Shown here: piece by piece, positions 1 to 7,072 of the stretch
Layout of the letters: each line of letters begins with the position of its first letter
Numbering within the stretch: position 1 is the first letter of the stretch
Origin: a virus
Length of the DNA stretch: 38,258 nucleotides
Virus record (IMG/VR): IMGVR_UViG_3300043313_001413
Location: 1 to 38,258 of that record
Reading direction: 5' to 3' (one strand)
Program-made: the position numbers and the translations under genes
Notes under the pieces: model-generated
The model's database searches: none
Seen by the model: only the letters and a program-made list of their open reading frames with translations
Told to the model about the DNA's origin: nothing

Positions 1-68
1 CTGTAGATCCCGACGTGAACGTTACCGGGATATTTACCGAAGATCCAACACTAACAACGTTGGCTCCA
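1..68. repeat. Left copy of 68-bp terminal direct repeat (circular closure)
   Basis: Positions 1-68 are identical to 38191-38258. The minus-strand reading frame is open across the join when the two copies are merged. The simplest reading is assembly overlap of a circular or circularly permuted genome of about 38,190 bp. A true short terminal repeat is less likely, because the repeat lies inside a coding sequence. Confidence 0.9.
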
Positions 69-997
69 AGAGAAACAGACAACGGTGTTACTTCCGGAGG
101 AGGTGGGGGTGGGGGCGGCGGAGGCGGAGGAGGCGGTGGCGGTGGCGGCGGGGGAGGAGGACATTCCGGGCCCGTCAAAGTACATTTCGCTCCGCAACTG
201 TCCAAGCCATCAGCCGTCTGGCCGCAAGCGGGAATTTCTCCCTTACAAGTCCCATCCGGTACGCAAGGCGGAGGAGGCGGCGGGGGGGGTGGTGGAGGTG
301 GAGGCGGTGGTGGAGGACATACAGGCCCTGTAAGCGTACATTTATTGCCGCAGTTGTCTACTCCGTCACCCGTCTGGCCGCAAGCCGGAGCCGTCCCTTT
401 ACAGGAACCGTCCGACACACAAGGCGGCGGTATTTCGCATCCTGAACAATCATTCCCCCCGCATCCCGGCACAGACGCACATGCTCCGTCAACGCAAGCC
501 TCATGCGGATCACTCTGCCCTTCTGGGCAGGCTCCACAAGCCTGATCATCTGAGCAAACATCAAGACCGCAACCAGCTATGGCAACACACGTTTTACCCG
601 AACAAACCTTGTGCGGGTCCGACTCGCCCACAACGCATTCTACAGTTGGCCCAGTGATCGTTATGAAGAGTACCGCAGTCGCCGTACCTCGCCAATTGGA
701 CGCTTCTAAAGTCACAGTCGAAACGCCAATCGTTGACGGTATCCCAGAGATAATCCCAGTCTTTTTATTCACCGACAAGCCTTCCGGCAACCCGGAAGCC
801 CCGTAGGAGGTCGGGTGATGCCTGGCCTGAATCTGATAAGTAAACGTGACGTTGACTTCTCCGGTCACAGCCCCGGCTATGATTTCTGGCGCGTGTCTCC
901 TGTGCTTCTCCGATTGTCCGTGAGCTTGCGCTACAGGCAATGCCCCGAAGAAAATCATCATCGGCAAAACCATTAACCATCCGTGAAGTCTTTTCAT
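1..997 (-). CDS. Origin-spanning secreted Ig-like / Cys-repeat / poly-Pro / cohesin-like protein, N-terminal part
   Basis: This gene starts at ATG 997, behind an AGGAGGA ribosome site, and runs off the left edge in frame. It continues at 38190 and stops at 37877, giving 436 residues. Residues 1-25 are a Sec signal peptide ending in AQA. Residues 37-118 look like a He_PIG-type Ig fold (GLPEGLSVNKKTGIISGIP core). Residues 121-192 hold two Cys-rich repeats sharing SDPH and GCG. Residues 193-227 and 245-279 are two 35-residue Cys modules (shared CGQT, TLTGP) followed by runs of 17 and 22 prolines (228-244 and 280-301). The cohesin-like domain starts near residue 302. It lies near the end of the late unit after the lysis genes. 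Function is unknown; a surface adhesin, an exclusion factor or a virion fiber are all possible. The domain calls are my reading of the residues. Confidence 0.85.
   Translation of the reverse strand, partial: MKRLHGWLMVLPMMIFFGALPVAQAHGQSEKHRRHAPEIIAGAVTGEVNVTFTYQIQARHHPTSYGASGLPEGLSVNKKTGIISGIPSTIGVSTVTLEASNWRGTATAVLFITITGPTVECVVGESDPHKVCSGKTCVAIAGCGLDVCSDDQACGACPEGQSDPHEACVDGACASVPGCGGNDCSGCEIPPPCVSDGSCKGTAPACGQTGDGVDNCGNKCTLTGPVCPPPPPPPPPPPPPPPPPCVPDGTCKGEIPACGQTADGLDSCGAKCTLTGPECPPPPPPPPPPPPPPPPPPPPPPEVTPLSVSLGANVVSVGSSVNIPVTFTSGST
95..160 (-). repeat. 22-proline codon tract
   Basis: This is a run of 22 consecutive CCN codons on the minus strand, linking the second Cys module to the cohesin-like domain. 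All four proline codons are mixed, so the tract is not a simple slippage product. It would form a stiff polyproline II linker outside the cell, and translation of it would be expected to depend on EF-P. Confidence 0.9.
266..316 (-). repeat. 17-proline codon tract
   Basis: This run of 17 consecutive mixed CCN codons on the minus strand separates the two 35-residue Cys modules of the origin-spanning secreted protein. Confidence 0.9.
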
Positions 998-1010
998 AGA
1001 TCCTCCTATT

Positions 1011-1553
1011 TTAGCCTCTATGCCAATTCGGCAAATTTAACCGCGATTCCTCTGACGGCGCAGGCGCAGGCGGCTCCTTCGGCGGAACAGGCTCAGTTGA
1101 TCCCCCGCCAAAACCAAGCACTAGATCAAAGAATGGGATAAATACGTGAGGCGTCGTCACCAGGGTCGTACTCAGCGACGGCCCAACCACCATATTTTTC
1201 AGTAAAGCAGGCGGCTCATCGACAAAATCAGTCAAAAAATACCCCAGGTTAATTCCGATCTTGCCCGTATCCAGGGCCTTCAGCGTCCCGTTGTTCTGGG
1301 GCACGAAGGTCCCGCCCGCTGATAGATTTAAGAACCGATAATCGACAAGAGAAGCCAGCGCACTCCCGCAGTATTGCCCCGCCTTCACATTGACGGAATC
1401 ATCGCTCCGCATGGCAATCGCCATTCCTGCCTGCGCGGAACTCCCCAATCTCCATTTTGTCTCAGATTGGAGATCCTGCCATAGATCAAACGCCGCACAA
1501 GGTTTAAGTGGTCCGGCTAAAAATAGCCCAATGGCTAATAGAACCTTTTTCAT
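1011..1553 (-). CDS. Secreted hypothetical protein with Pro-rich C-terminus
   Basis: I do not recognise this 180-residue protein. It begins with a lysine pair and a hydrophobic stretch ending near CAA (about residues 1-20), which is a good Sec signal peptide. The middle alternates short polar and hydrophobic stretches that could be beta-strands. Residues 150-168 are rich in proline and glutamate. The ATG sits behind a GGGGGG ribosome site and overlaps the stop of the upstream small membrane gene as ATGA. It is followed after 13 bases by the origin-spanning secreted protein, so the two are probably co-translated and may act together in the envelope. An outer-membrane barrel is possible but unproven. 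Confidence 0.7.
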   Translation of the reverse strand: MKKVLLAIGLFLAGPLKPCAAFDLWQDLQSETKWRLGSSAQAGMAIAMRSDDSVNVKAGQYCGSALASLVDYRFLNLSAGGTFVPQNNGTLKALDTGKIGINLGYFLTDFVDEPPALLKNMVVGPSLSTTLVTTPHVFIPFFDLVLGFGGGSTEPVPPKEPPAPAPSEESRLNLPNWHRG

Positions 1554-1798
1554 GTAAGCCCCCCTTTATTTTGGAAACGCAGCCGTAAGTAATCCTCCAA
1601 CGCTTCAAGCGCCGCCAGAAGCGCGCCCCCCGCCCCCGCTTGAAACATCACCGAATCCAACGTCCAGCCGAACCGGGCCTGCAGCGCAACCATCTTGCCG
1701 GAAGCAAAGAAAGCCGCCGCCCACTTGACAACAATGATAATGACTTTCCTGGCCGCCACGCTGAAAAGATAATTCTTTGCTTTCAGGACAAAATCCAT
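1550..1798 (-). CDS. Small hydrophobic protein, holin candidate
   Basis: This 82-residue protein starts at ATG 1798, preceded by a GGGGGA ribosome site. A start further upstream at 1882 is possible but has no such site. Residues about 11-33 and 45-63 are hydrophobic, so there may be two membrane segments, and the C-terminus is charged. It lies directly after the M15 endolysin and overlaps the next gene by ATGA. A holin is the obvious guess from size and place, but there is no diagnostic motif. It could also be an unrelated small membrane protein. Confidence 0.6.
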   Translation of the reverse strand: MDFVLKAKNYLFSVAARKVIIIVVKWAAAFFASGKMVALQARFGWTLDSVMFQAGAGGALLAALEALEDYLRLRFQNKGGLT

Positions 1799-1896
1799 AG
1801 AGTCCCCCGCCGAACAATAAAAGCAAGCTCTCCCAAAAACCCGAGCGATACCTGCTCGAAAATAACGAAGGCCAGAACGCAAACCATCTCAGTCAT
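1783..1896 (-). CDS. Possible 37-residue membrane mini-protein
   Basis: This frame starts at ATG 1896, overlapping the endolysin stop, and ends 16 bases inside the next gene. The product would be a single hydrophobic helix with a basic tail. Such overlapping membrane genes are common in phage lysis cassettes (holin, antiholin or spanin). The ribosome site is weak and the frame is short, so it may be a chance frame. Confidence 0.3.
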   Translation of the reverse strand: MTEMVCVLAFVIFEQVSLGFLGELAFIVRRGTLWILS

Positions 1897-2263
1897 AGCA
1901 CAATCCGATAACTCCTTGAACATAATCCGGCGGCGCGCCAACATCGACATGGAGGTGCGCTTGATACAAAAATATCCTGACAAAACCCGCGCTCAAAAGA
2001 GCCTGAACCATCCTAAACCGCGCACCGTCCCGCTCTCCGCCTTCGACTAAATGACCAAGCCCAAGATCTACCGCTAAACCCCTAATATGCGCCGAACGGT
2101 CAGCTCCCATCGCAGCGGCATTAGCCGCGCATGACCGTAAACCGGAAGTGATGAAAAATGGAATCCCCGCAACTTCTCGCGCGGTATCTAACTTAGACAT
2201 GAGTTCCGGCGCAAGCCCGACCATTAATGGATCTTTCTCCGGCGTGAACCATTTAAAAGTCAC
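1889..2263 (-). CDS. Endolysin, peptidase M15 family (D-Ala-D-Ala carboxypeptidase type)
   Basis: This 124-residue enzyme is expected to cut cell-wall peptide cross-links at the end of infection. The M15 signature is clear: ITSGLRS at 38-44, S-x-H-x-x-G-x-A-x-D with zinc ligands H59 and D66, and a final H-x-D at 105-107 supplying the third ligand. The length fits a single catalytic domain without a cell-wall binding domain. It starts at GTG 2263, overlapping the upstream stop as GTGA, so it is translationally coupled. No signal peptide is seen, so a holin is needed for release. Neighbouring small membrane genes support a lysis cassette. Confidence 0.88.
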   Translation of the reverse strand: MTFKWFTPEKDPLMVGLAPELMSKLDTAREVAGIPFFITSGLRSCAANAAAMGADRSAHIRGLAVDLGLGHLVEGGERDGARFRMVQALLSAGFVRIFLYQAHLHVDVGAPPDYVQGVIGLCYD

Positions 2264-2457
2264 GGCCAGTTCTCATCTTTGTTGTCGGCTCCATGCCCGT
2301 CAAAATTATCCACATTGCGGACATACCCACACTCGTCACACGTCCACCGAATATTGCCTCCACCCCATTTCTGAAAACTCAAGAACCTGTCTTTCCGTTC
2401 GTCCAGACATTTCGGACACAACAACGTCGATACACGCTTGCGCGATTCCTTATCCAT
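2260..2457 (-). CDS. Small zinc-ribbon protein
   Basis: This 65-residue protein has two CxxC pairs (CPKC near residue 14, CDEC near residue 40), the pattern of a four-cysteine zinc ribbon, and an acidic C-terminus. It lies immediately before the endolysin and shares a GTGA overlap with it. Its function is unknown. There is no strong ribosome site, so it may be expressed by readthrough from the gene before it. Confidence 0.7.
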   Translation of the reverse strand: MDKESRKRVSTLLCPKCLDERKDRFLSFQKWGGGNIRWTCDECGYVRNVDNFDGHGADNKDENWP

Positions 2458-2470
2458 GCTGAAAAATGCG

Positions 2471-2800
2471 TCATTTCCAGTATTTCAAGACAAGACCCAT
2501 TCCAATCTGAACGATGAAAACAGCTCCCGTCATCGTCCATTGAAATTTCTGCAAAACTTCTATTCCGGATCTTAGAACTTCATGCTTAGACTCGTATTCC
2601 ACGCGGCTGATGAAATTGCCGCGCTCGGCTGTAATCTGCGTACGCAGCTCATTCATTCCCTCCAGCCGTCGGTCGATTTCTTTTTTTGCGGTATCGACCG
2701 CCTGCGTGGAATACTTGAGTTGCTCTTCCAAGCGAACGATTTTCTCAGATAAACATTGAATTTGAGAAGGCTCGCTTTGATCAGTAGACCTTCGTTTCAA
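2471..2800 (-). CDS. Coiled-coil protein with C-terminal membrane helix
   Basis: This 109-residue protein has a long charged coiled coil (about residues 15-70) and one membrane segment near the C-terminus (about 88-106). It resembles the small coiled-coil membrane proteins often found next to phage endolysins. Holin-associated or spanin-like roles are possible. It starts at TTG 2800 behind a GGCGGTGGG stretch. No ATG lies near the start, so the N-terminus is uncertain. Confidence 0.6.
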   Translation of the reverse strand: MKRRSTDQSEPSQIQCLSEKIVRLEEQLKYSTQAVDTAKKEIDRRLEGMNELRTQITAERGNFISRVEYESKHEVLRSGIEVLQKFQWTMTGAVFIVQIGMGLVLKYWK

Positions 2801-2838
2801 CCCACCGCCGTCAATCTCTGTAATCGAATTAAGCCTCC

Positions 2839-3087
2839 TTAGGCTGGCTCTGTCGGCGGCGGATTTACCTTGTCCAGCTCAGCCTGCACTTCCGCGTTGT
2901 CGCCCTTTAAGTCCGCAATCGCGCCCGTCACTTCGTCAACGAGCGGCTGCAAGTCCGCTCCGCCCGGAACCGCCGCGATCAGCTTTTCTACCGCCGCGAT
3001 CAAGTCCCTGGTTTCCTTCAACTGCTCAACCACCGCGTCTCGCAAGTCTTTTACCGCCGCCAATGCTTCTTCTAATGTTTTAGCCAT
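2839..3087 (-). CDS. Small coiled-coil protein
   Basis: I favour ATG 3087, which has an AAAGGAG ribosome site about 11 bases upstream and gives 82 residues beginning MAKTLEEAL. A longer frame to 3153 begins right after the upstream stop without a ribosome site. The sequence is alpha-helical with regular heptads of Ala, Leu, Val and Ile, no cysteine, and a Pro-rich acidic end. It may be a trimeric coiled-coil structural accessory. Function unknown. Confidence 0.65.
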   Translation of the reverse strand: MAKTLEEALAAVKDLRDAVVEQLKETRDLIAAVEKLIAAVPGGADLQPLVDEVTGAIADLKGDNAEVQAELDKVNPPPTEPA

Positions 3088-3153
3088 TTTCTTAAACTCC
3101 TTTGTTAATTTTTTGAACTGCTTTTCAAAATAAACGCATTCTTTTTTTGTCAT

Positions 3154-3519
3154 CTATTTACAGATCGTCCCAGTCGAGAGAACAAAATCATTCCCAGCCC
3201 CAGGAGCCGTTGTGATTGTGGAAATACAAACTGTTCCAGAACCGCCGTTAGCAGCGCAATTATTGCAATATACCATCTGCCCAACGACAGAAGGCGTACT
3301 TGCGGCAATCTGCGCGATTGTTTGACTGATGAGTCCTACGGTCACCGAAGAAATCACGACTCCCGCATTCTGAGACAATCCCCAATCATATCCATTGGAA
3401 ACAGGGACCGATCCGTTCGGACTCTGCGGCGGCAACGTTTCCGTATAGCGCGTCGGAACAGCATACAGCAATCCAACAACAACCGTAACAGCAAAAACAC
3501 TACCTAGCAGCTTTTTCAT
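3154..3519 (-). CDS. Secreted hypothetical protein
   Basis: This 121-residue protein starts at ATG 3519 with an AAAAGGA ribosome site. Residues 1-20 form a Sec signal peptide. The C-terminal half holds a CNNC pair and a Thr/Gly-rich segment ending at a final Cys-Lys, consistent with exported disulfides. It is the first gene of the late unit downstream of the plus-strand HNH gene. It resembles in style the other secreted proteins of this phage but has no family I recognise. Confidence 0.65.
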   Translation of the reverse strand: MKKLLGSVFAVTVVVGLLYAVPTRYTETLPPQSPNGSVPVSNGYDWGLSQNAGVVISSVTVGLISQTIAQIAASTPSVVGQMVYCNNCAANGGSGTVCISTITTAPGAGNDFVLSTGTICK

Positions 3520-3554
3520 TTTGTTTTTTCCTTTTGTATCTAGTATAGTGGTTT

Positions 3555-4073
3555 ATGATCTGCAATAAATGCCAGATCGATAAACCCATCGACAGTTTCA
3601 AGAATCGATACCATCAATGTACGTCCTGTCGTTACAAATGGAACCAACAATGGTTTCTTAAACATCCTACGTATAGAAGAAATTATCTGAGAAAATATAG
3701 GAACAATAATCCAGAAAAATATAGACGATATCTTCTTAATTCGAGAGCCTACCAAAAAGAATGGCGCAAAACACATCCTTTGTATCAGGCACAATATAGA
3801 GCAAAAAAACATGCACAAGATAGAGCAAAAAATCGCCTTTACTTTACCTTGTATAGACGGAAATATAGAAAAACTCATAAATTGTGGAAGCATAAAGAAC
3901 AAAAAGCGCGTGCGGCAGTTTATCGCGCTATTCGTTTCGGAAACATGACTAAAAGCTCCTGTCGGGACTGTAAAATTATTGAGAAAGTTCAAGCTCATCA
4001 TCCAAATTACGACCGTCCCTTAGATGTCATTTGGCTTTGTCAGCAATGCCATCGAAATGAACATAGAAAATGA
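3555..4073 (+). CDS. HNH-type endonuclease with N-terminal zinc knuckle
   Basis: This 172-residue protein begins with a CxxC...CxxC zinc-binding segment (residues 3-25). A very basic helical region rich in Arg, Lys and Tyr follows. It ends with an HNH-like core near residues 143-170: AHHPNYDRPLDVIWLC then CHRNEH. This ending is frequent in free-standing phage nucleases. It lies antisense within the minus-strand late unit, convergent with the 482-residue gene, and is visibly richer in A and T than its neighbours. Both facts fit a mobile homing-type gene. Confidence 0.8.
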   Translation: MICNKCQIDKPIDSFKNRYHQCTSCRYKWNQQWFLKHPTYRRNYLRKYRNNNPEKYRRYLLNSRAYQKEWRKTHPLYQAQYRAKKHAQDRAKNRLYFTLYRRKYRKTHKLWKHKEQKARAAVYRAIRFGNMTKSSCRDCKIIEKVQAHHPNYDRPLDVIWLCQQCHRNEHRK

Positions 4074-5522
4074 TCATTTTCCTTTTCCTTGATATTTCTT
4101 ACTTAGGAAATCGCTTAATTGAGCCGGAATTGTTCGTCCTACATTCGCCGCTGTACTGCCTGCCATTTTTGGGATACCTTCGCCAACAAGAAGATCGTGA
4201 ATCGCCGCAGCCGTCTTAGCAGATAATCGATAGCCTGCGGCGTCCGCCATCTTTTGAACGAAGGACTTTCCTAAACTCATCCCACCACGCCCAGCTATAT
4301 CTCTAAGCTCTCCGCGTTTCTGGAGATGTTCCAAAGGATGAAGTCTCGTTTGTTCTTCTAATAGGTCAAGATATTGTTTTCCCTTATCAGCTCCAAGAGT
4401 TTGAACAATTCCGGCATTATTCTCACGACTCAAAGCATTCGCTACGTCAGTCTCCGCCGTGATGGGCTGATACATCTTGTTTCCAGCCGCATACTTATTT
4501 ATGTCCGTTGCCGCTTCCGCATACCCTGCATGAGTCGGAGGCCTGGAAACGACATCTAACGGAGCTTGCCCTAACTCAGCAGCTTTGGGAGTTTGTCCGA
4601 CAACTTCAATCCCCTTGGCTTGCAAATCCTTGAAAGGGACATTCCCAGTTGTTTGAATTCCTGTCAATTTCGGATCACCGTAAACTTTATAGGACGACAC
4701 GCCTGTAATGGGGTCGTTATAATCAAAGAGCGCAACGGGTTTCCCTGTCATCGGACCTTTTGCGACAACAGGCAATTTACCCGTCGCTTCCCGAACGGCC
4801 TCTATCGTCTTTTCAACAGCTGGAGCTTCTGCCGAACGTAAAGATTTTGGACCGTATTTTCTCATCACATAATTTTTAACTTTCTCAAGAATTCCAGATT
4901 GAGCTGGACCCGCTTCTGCTCTCAAATTGCCGATTCCTTCGCCCGTTGATTCGAGTAAAGATTCTAGTTGCTTATCTCGTCCAATGCCTGTGCTCCAAAC
5001 ATCAGCCAATCCCTTATCACGAGCATATTTTGCCGCTTTATCAAGGCCTACTCTTCCCTCGCGACCTTGTGCCATCCTCGCAATCTGCCCCATCGTTCCA
5101 CCAAGACTCTTTAAAGTCTGATTGTCAGCAATACGCCCAATCGAAGGGACGATATTTTCAGTATTCGGAATAAGCTTTCCAACCGTCGGAATTTTACTCG
5201 CCGCTGGCAACGCATCGCTCAATACAGACCCCGCCGCTTTTCCTGCCAGCCCAACCCCCAGCTTTCCAAGACCATAAGCTCCTTGCGCGGCCAAAGCGTC
5301 AGTTACCGATACATCCTGAAGGCCAGGCTCATTCCTGATCTCACTTTCAGGAGCCATCAGAATGGGTTTTCCCGCCTGAATATCCCATCCATGCGATGAA
5401 GTTGTATCCGGCTCAATAGTTTGACCGAACAATCCAACTTCAGAAGGTGGCGGCTCATCTGTAAAAAGGCTGTCCAAAGAAGCGTTAGGAGGCGGTTCGT
5501 CAGTAAAGAGGTCGTCGTTCAT
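4074..5522 (-). CDS. Putative internal virion protein (482 aa)
   Basis: No known domain is recognised. The N-terminus repeats LFTDEPPP twice (about residues 5-26). This is followed by a small-residue-rich, glycine-rich stretch near 78-105 that could insert into membrane, and then helical charged regions. Such acidic repeat openings occur in large podovirus ejection proteins. It starts at ATG 5522 overlapping the previous stop as ATGA, last of three adjacent low-complexity virion genes. A role in DNA ejection is inferred from place and composition only. Confidence 0.65.
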   Translation of the reverse strand: MNDDLFTDEPPPNASLDSLFTDEPPPSEVGLFGQTIEPDTTSSHGWDIQAGKPILMAPESEIRNEPGLQDVSVTDALAAQGAYGLGKLGVGLAGKAAGSVLSDALPAASKIPTVGKLIPNTENIVPSIGRIADNQTLKSLGGTMGQIARMAQGREGRVGLDKAAKYARDKGLADVWSTGIGRDKQLESLLESTGEGIGNLRAEAGPAQSGILEKVKNYVMRKYGPKSLRSAEAPAVEKTIEAVREATGKLPVVAKGPMTGKPVALFDYNDPITGVSSYKVYGDPKLTGIQTTGNVPFKDLQAKGIEVVGQTPKAAELGQAPLDVVSRPPTHAGYAEAATDINKYAAGNKMYQPITAETDVANALSRENNAGIVQTLGADKGKQYLDLLEEQTRLHPLEHLQKRGELRDIAGRGGMSLGKSFVQKMADAAGYRLSAKTAAAIHDLLVGEGIPKMAGSTAANVGRTIPAQLSDFLSKKYQGKGK

Positions 5523-6463
5523 TTTTTAAGATGATATTTACCAGTCGATGGAACCCATACGTATGTTTTCCCGCCCCTTTGCGTTTCCTCTCCTTCTGGC
5601 CCAATGGACTGCTTGCCTAAAAACTTTTGGATTCCAGTTGCGATAGGATGAGTTGCCTCAAATTCTTGGCCACGTTGTGTCCTAGCGAGTTCTCCCGCCT
5701 TCAAATCTTCAATCTGTTTCAAACGCGCCTGTTCTTGAGCTTTCCTTTGAGCTTCAAAAGTCAACTCATGCAAAGAGTGAGACTCTTCCGCTCTCGTTTT
5801 GCTTTCTTCATAACTTAATGCGCTCTTGGCCGCTTCCTCTGCCGTGTTGCCTGAAACTTTATTGATTTGCTCATCAGTCCATCCCAATTTTAAGAGCGTC
5901 GGCCTTTGTGCATTTTGAGCTATTTTCGACAGCGGACTATTCGGGTCATCCATCGACATTTTCATTTCCGCCTGTATCTGAGCCATCTTTCCGCCCTGCG
6001 CCCGCTCCATCGTGGCCATCGTGTCATCCATTGTCTTGTTCTGCTGATTCGTGATGCTCTGCTGAAAATTGGACGGCCCCGCCCGCGCTACACCTTGCAT
6101 GACCGCATCGGCAAACCCGCCGCCAGCTCGCGCAAGAGATGGAAGAAAACCAGCGTTTGATTTCGTCAACGCCGCCCGCATCGCCATCTGTTGCTCGGGC
6201 CCGTATTGGTCCATACCGGATTTGTAGCGGCCCAGCATCTGCTGTAGCGCGTCAGGCTGGACATCCTGCCCCATCCCTGGCAACGGTTTTCGCGGCACAA
6301 CAGGCGAAGGAGCCGGAGGTCCGACAAAAGGCTGTTTGGTCTGTTCATCATCAACAATCCCGCCATCGGCTAAATAAGGCGTCAAACGACCTGCCATCGG
6401 ATTGTATGGGTCCTTAGAGTCGCCTTTCTGCTCTTCCTCTTCTTCAGGACGGTAATTATCCAT
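5519..6463 (-). CDS. Putative internal virion protein (314 aa)
   Basis: This is an unrecognised 314-residue protein. The N-terminus is very acidic (a run of Glu), followed by a short ADGGIVDDE motif of the kind seen in phage internal proteins. A Pro-rich stretch and a long Gln/Lys/Glu helical region come next, and the C-terminus is basic (TGKYHLKK). It is coupled by ATGA to the next gene and separated from the preceding virion gene by an antisense HNH gene. A structural or ejection role is inferred from context. Confidence 0.65.
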   Translation of the reverse strand: MDNYRPEEEEEQKGDSKDPYNPMAGRLTPYLADGGIVDDEQTKQPFVGPPAPSPVVPRKPLPGMGQDVQPDALQQMLGRYKSGMDQYGPEQQMAMRAALTKSNAGFLPSLARAGGGFADAVMQGVARAGPSNFQQSITNQQNKTMDDTMATMERAQGGKMAQIQAEMKMSMDDPNSPLSKIAQNAQRPTLLKLGWTDEQINKVSGNTAEEAAKSALSYEESKTRAEESHSLHELTFEAQRKAQEQARLKQIEDLKAGELARTQRGQEFEATHPIATGIQKFLGKQSIGPEGEETQRGGKTYVWVPSTGKYHLKK

Positions 6464-6511
6464 TTAAGTAACTCCTGCTAACCCTGTTATTCCAATTTGT
6501 AGAATATCGCC

Positions 6512-7072
6512 ATGGCCGAAATCTGGAAAGATGTGCCTGGATATAAAGGTTTTTATAAAGCATCCAACTTTGGAAGAATTAAAAGGCTCTATAAAACAAA
6601 AGAAAAAATACTGTCTGCAAAACCACGAATCAATAAACCACGATGCGGATATATTTTTGCAACATTGAGCAAACATGGAACGGATAGAGATTATCCTATT
6701 CATCAAATAATTGCGTCGTGCTTCCTGTCGCCAAAACCTTTTAAAAAGGCCGAAATAAATCATAAAGACTTTGTCAAAACAAATAACCGACCTAATAATT
6801 TGGAATGGTGTACTCATGCAGAAAACATGAGACACGCTTTTAAGCGCAATGCTAATATCAGAAAAACCGCATTTTCTTTTGGAATCAGAACACGTGAAAT
6901 TAACAATAAGCTGACCAAACAACAAGTCATAGAAATCCGCAATATGCTTGCCAATGGAAAACCGTGTCGTGATATTGCTTCTATTTTTCATGTTTGCAGA
7001 AAGAGCATCGGAAATATAAAACACGGAAAAACTTGGTCATGGCTAAGCAGTCCCCATTCGCAATTCCCTTAA
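6512..7072 (+). CDS. NUMOD4-HNH homing endonuclease
   Basis: This 186-residue protein has the classic homing endonuclease order. NUMOD4 lies at about residues 1-50 (EIWKDVPGYKGFYKASNFGR). The HNH_3-type core lies near 86-112 (INHKDFVKTNNRPNNLEW). A C-terminal helix-turn-helix segment lies near 129-170. The gene lies antisense between two virion genes, and its last 30 bases overlap the end of the 422-residue gene. It is AT-rich relative to its neighbours. Homing enzymes of this type cut intronless alleles of a neighbouring site and spread with their gene. Confidence 0.88.
   Translation: MAEIWKDVPGYKGFYKASNFGRIKRLYKTKEKILSAKPRINKPRCGYIFATLSKHGTDRDYPIHQIIASCFLSPKPFKKAEINHKDFVKTNNRPNNLEWCTHAENMRHAFKRNANIRKTAFSFGIRTREINNKLTKQQVIEIRNMLANGKPCRDIASIFHVCRKSIGNIKHGKTWSWLSSPHSQFP

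Noticed and set aside
15-545. Plus-strand glycine-rich frame of 176 residues
   Set aside because: It is the antisense of the poly-proline and Cys modules of the origin-spanning gene, whose minus-strand frame has a signal peptide, a ribosome site and repeated domains.
6464-7024. 186-residue minus-strand frame
   Set aside because: It is antisense to the NUMOD4-HNH gene, which carries recognisable domains.
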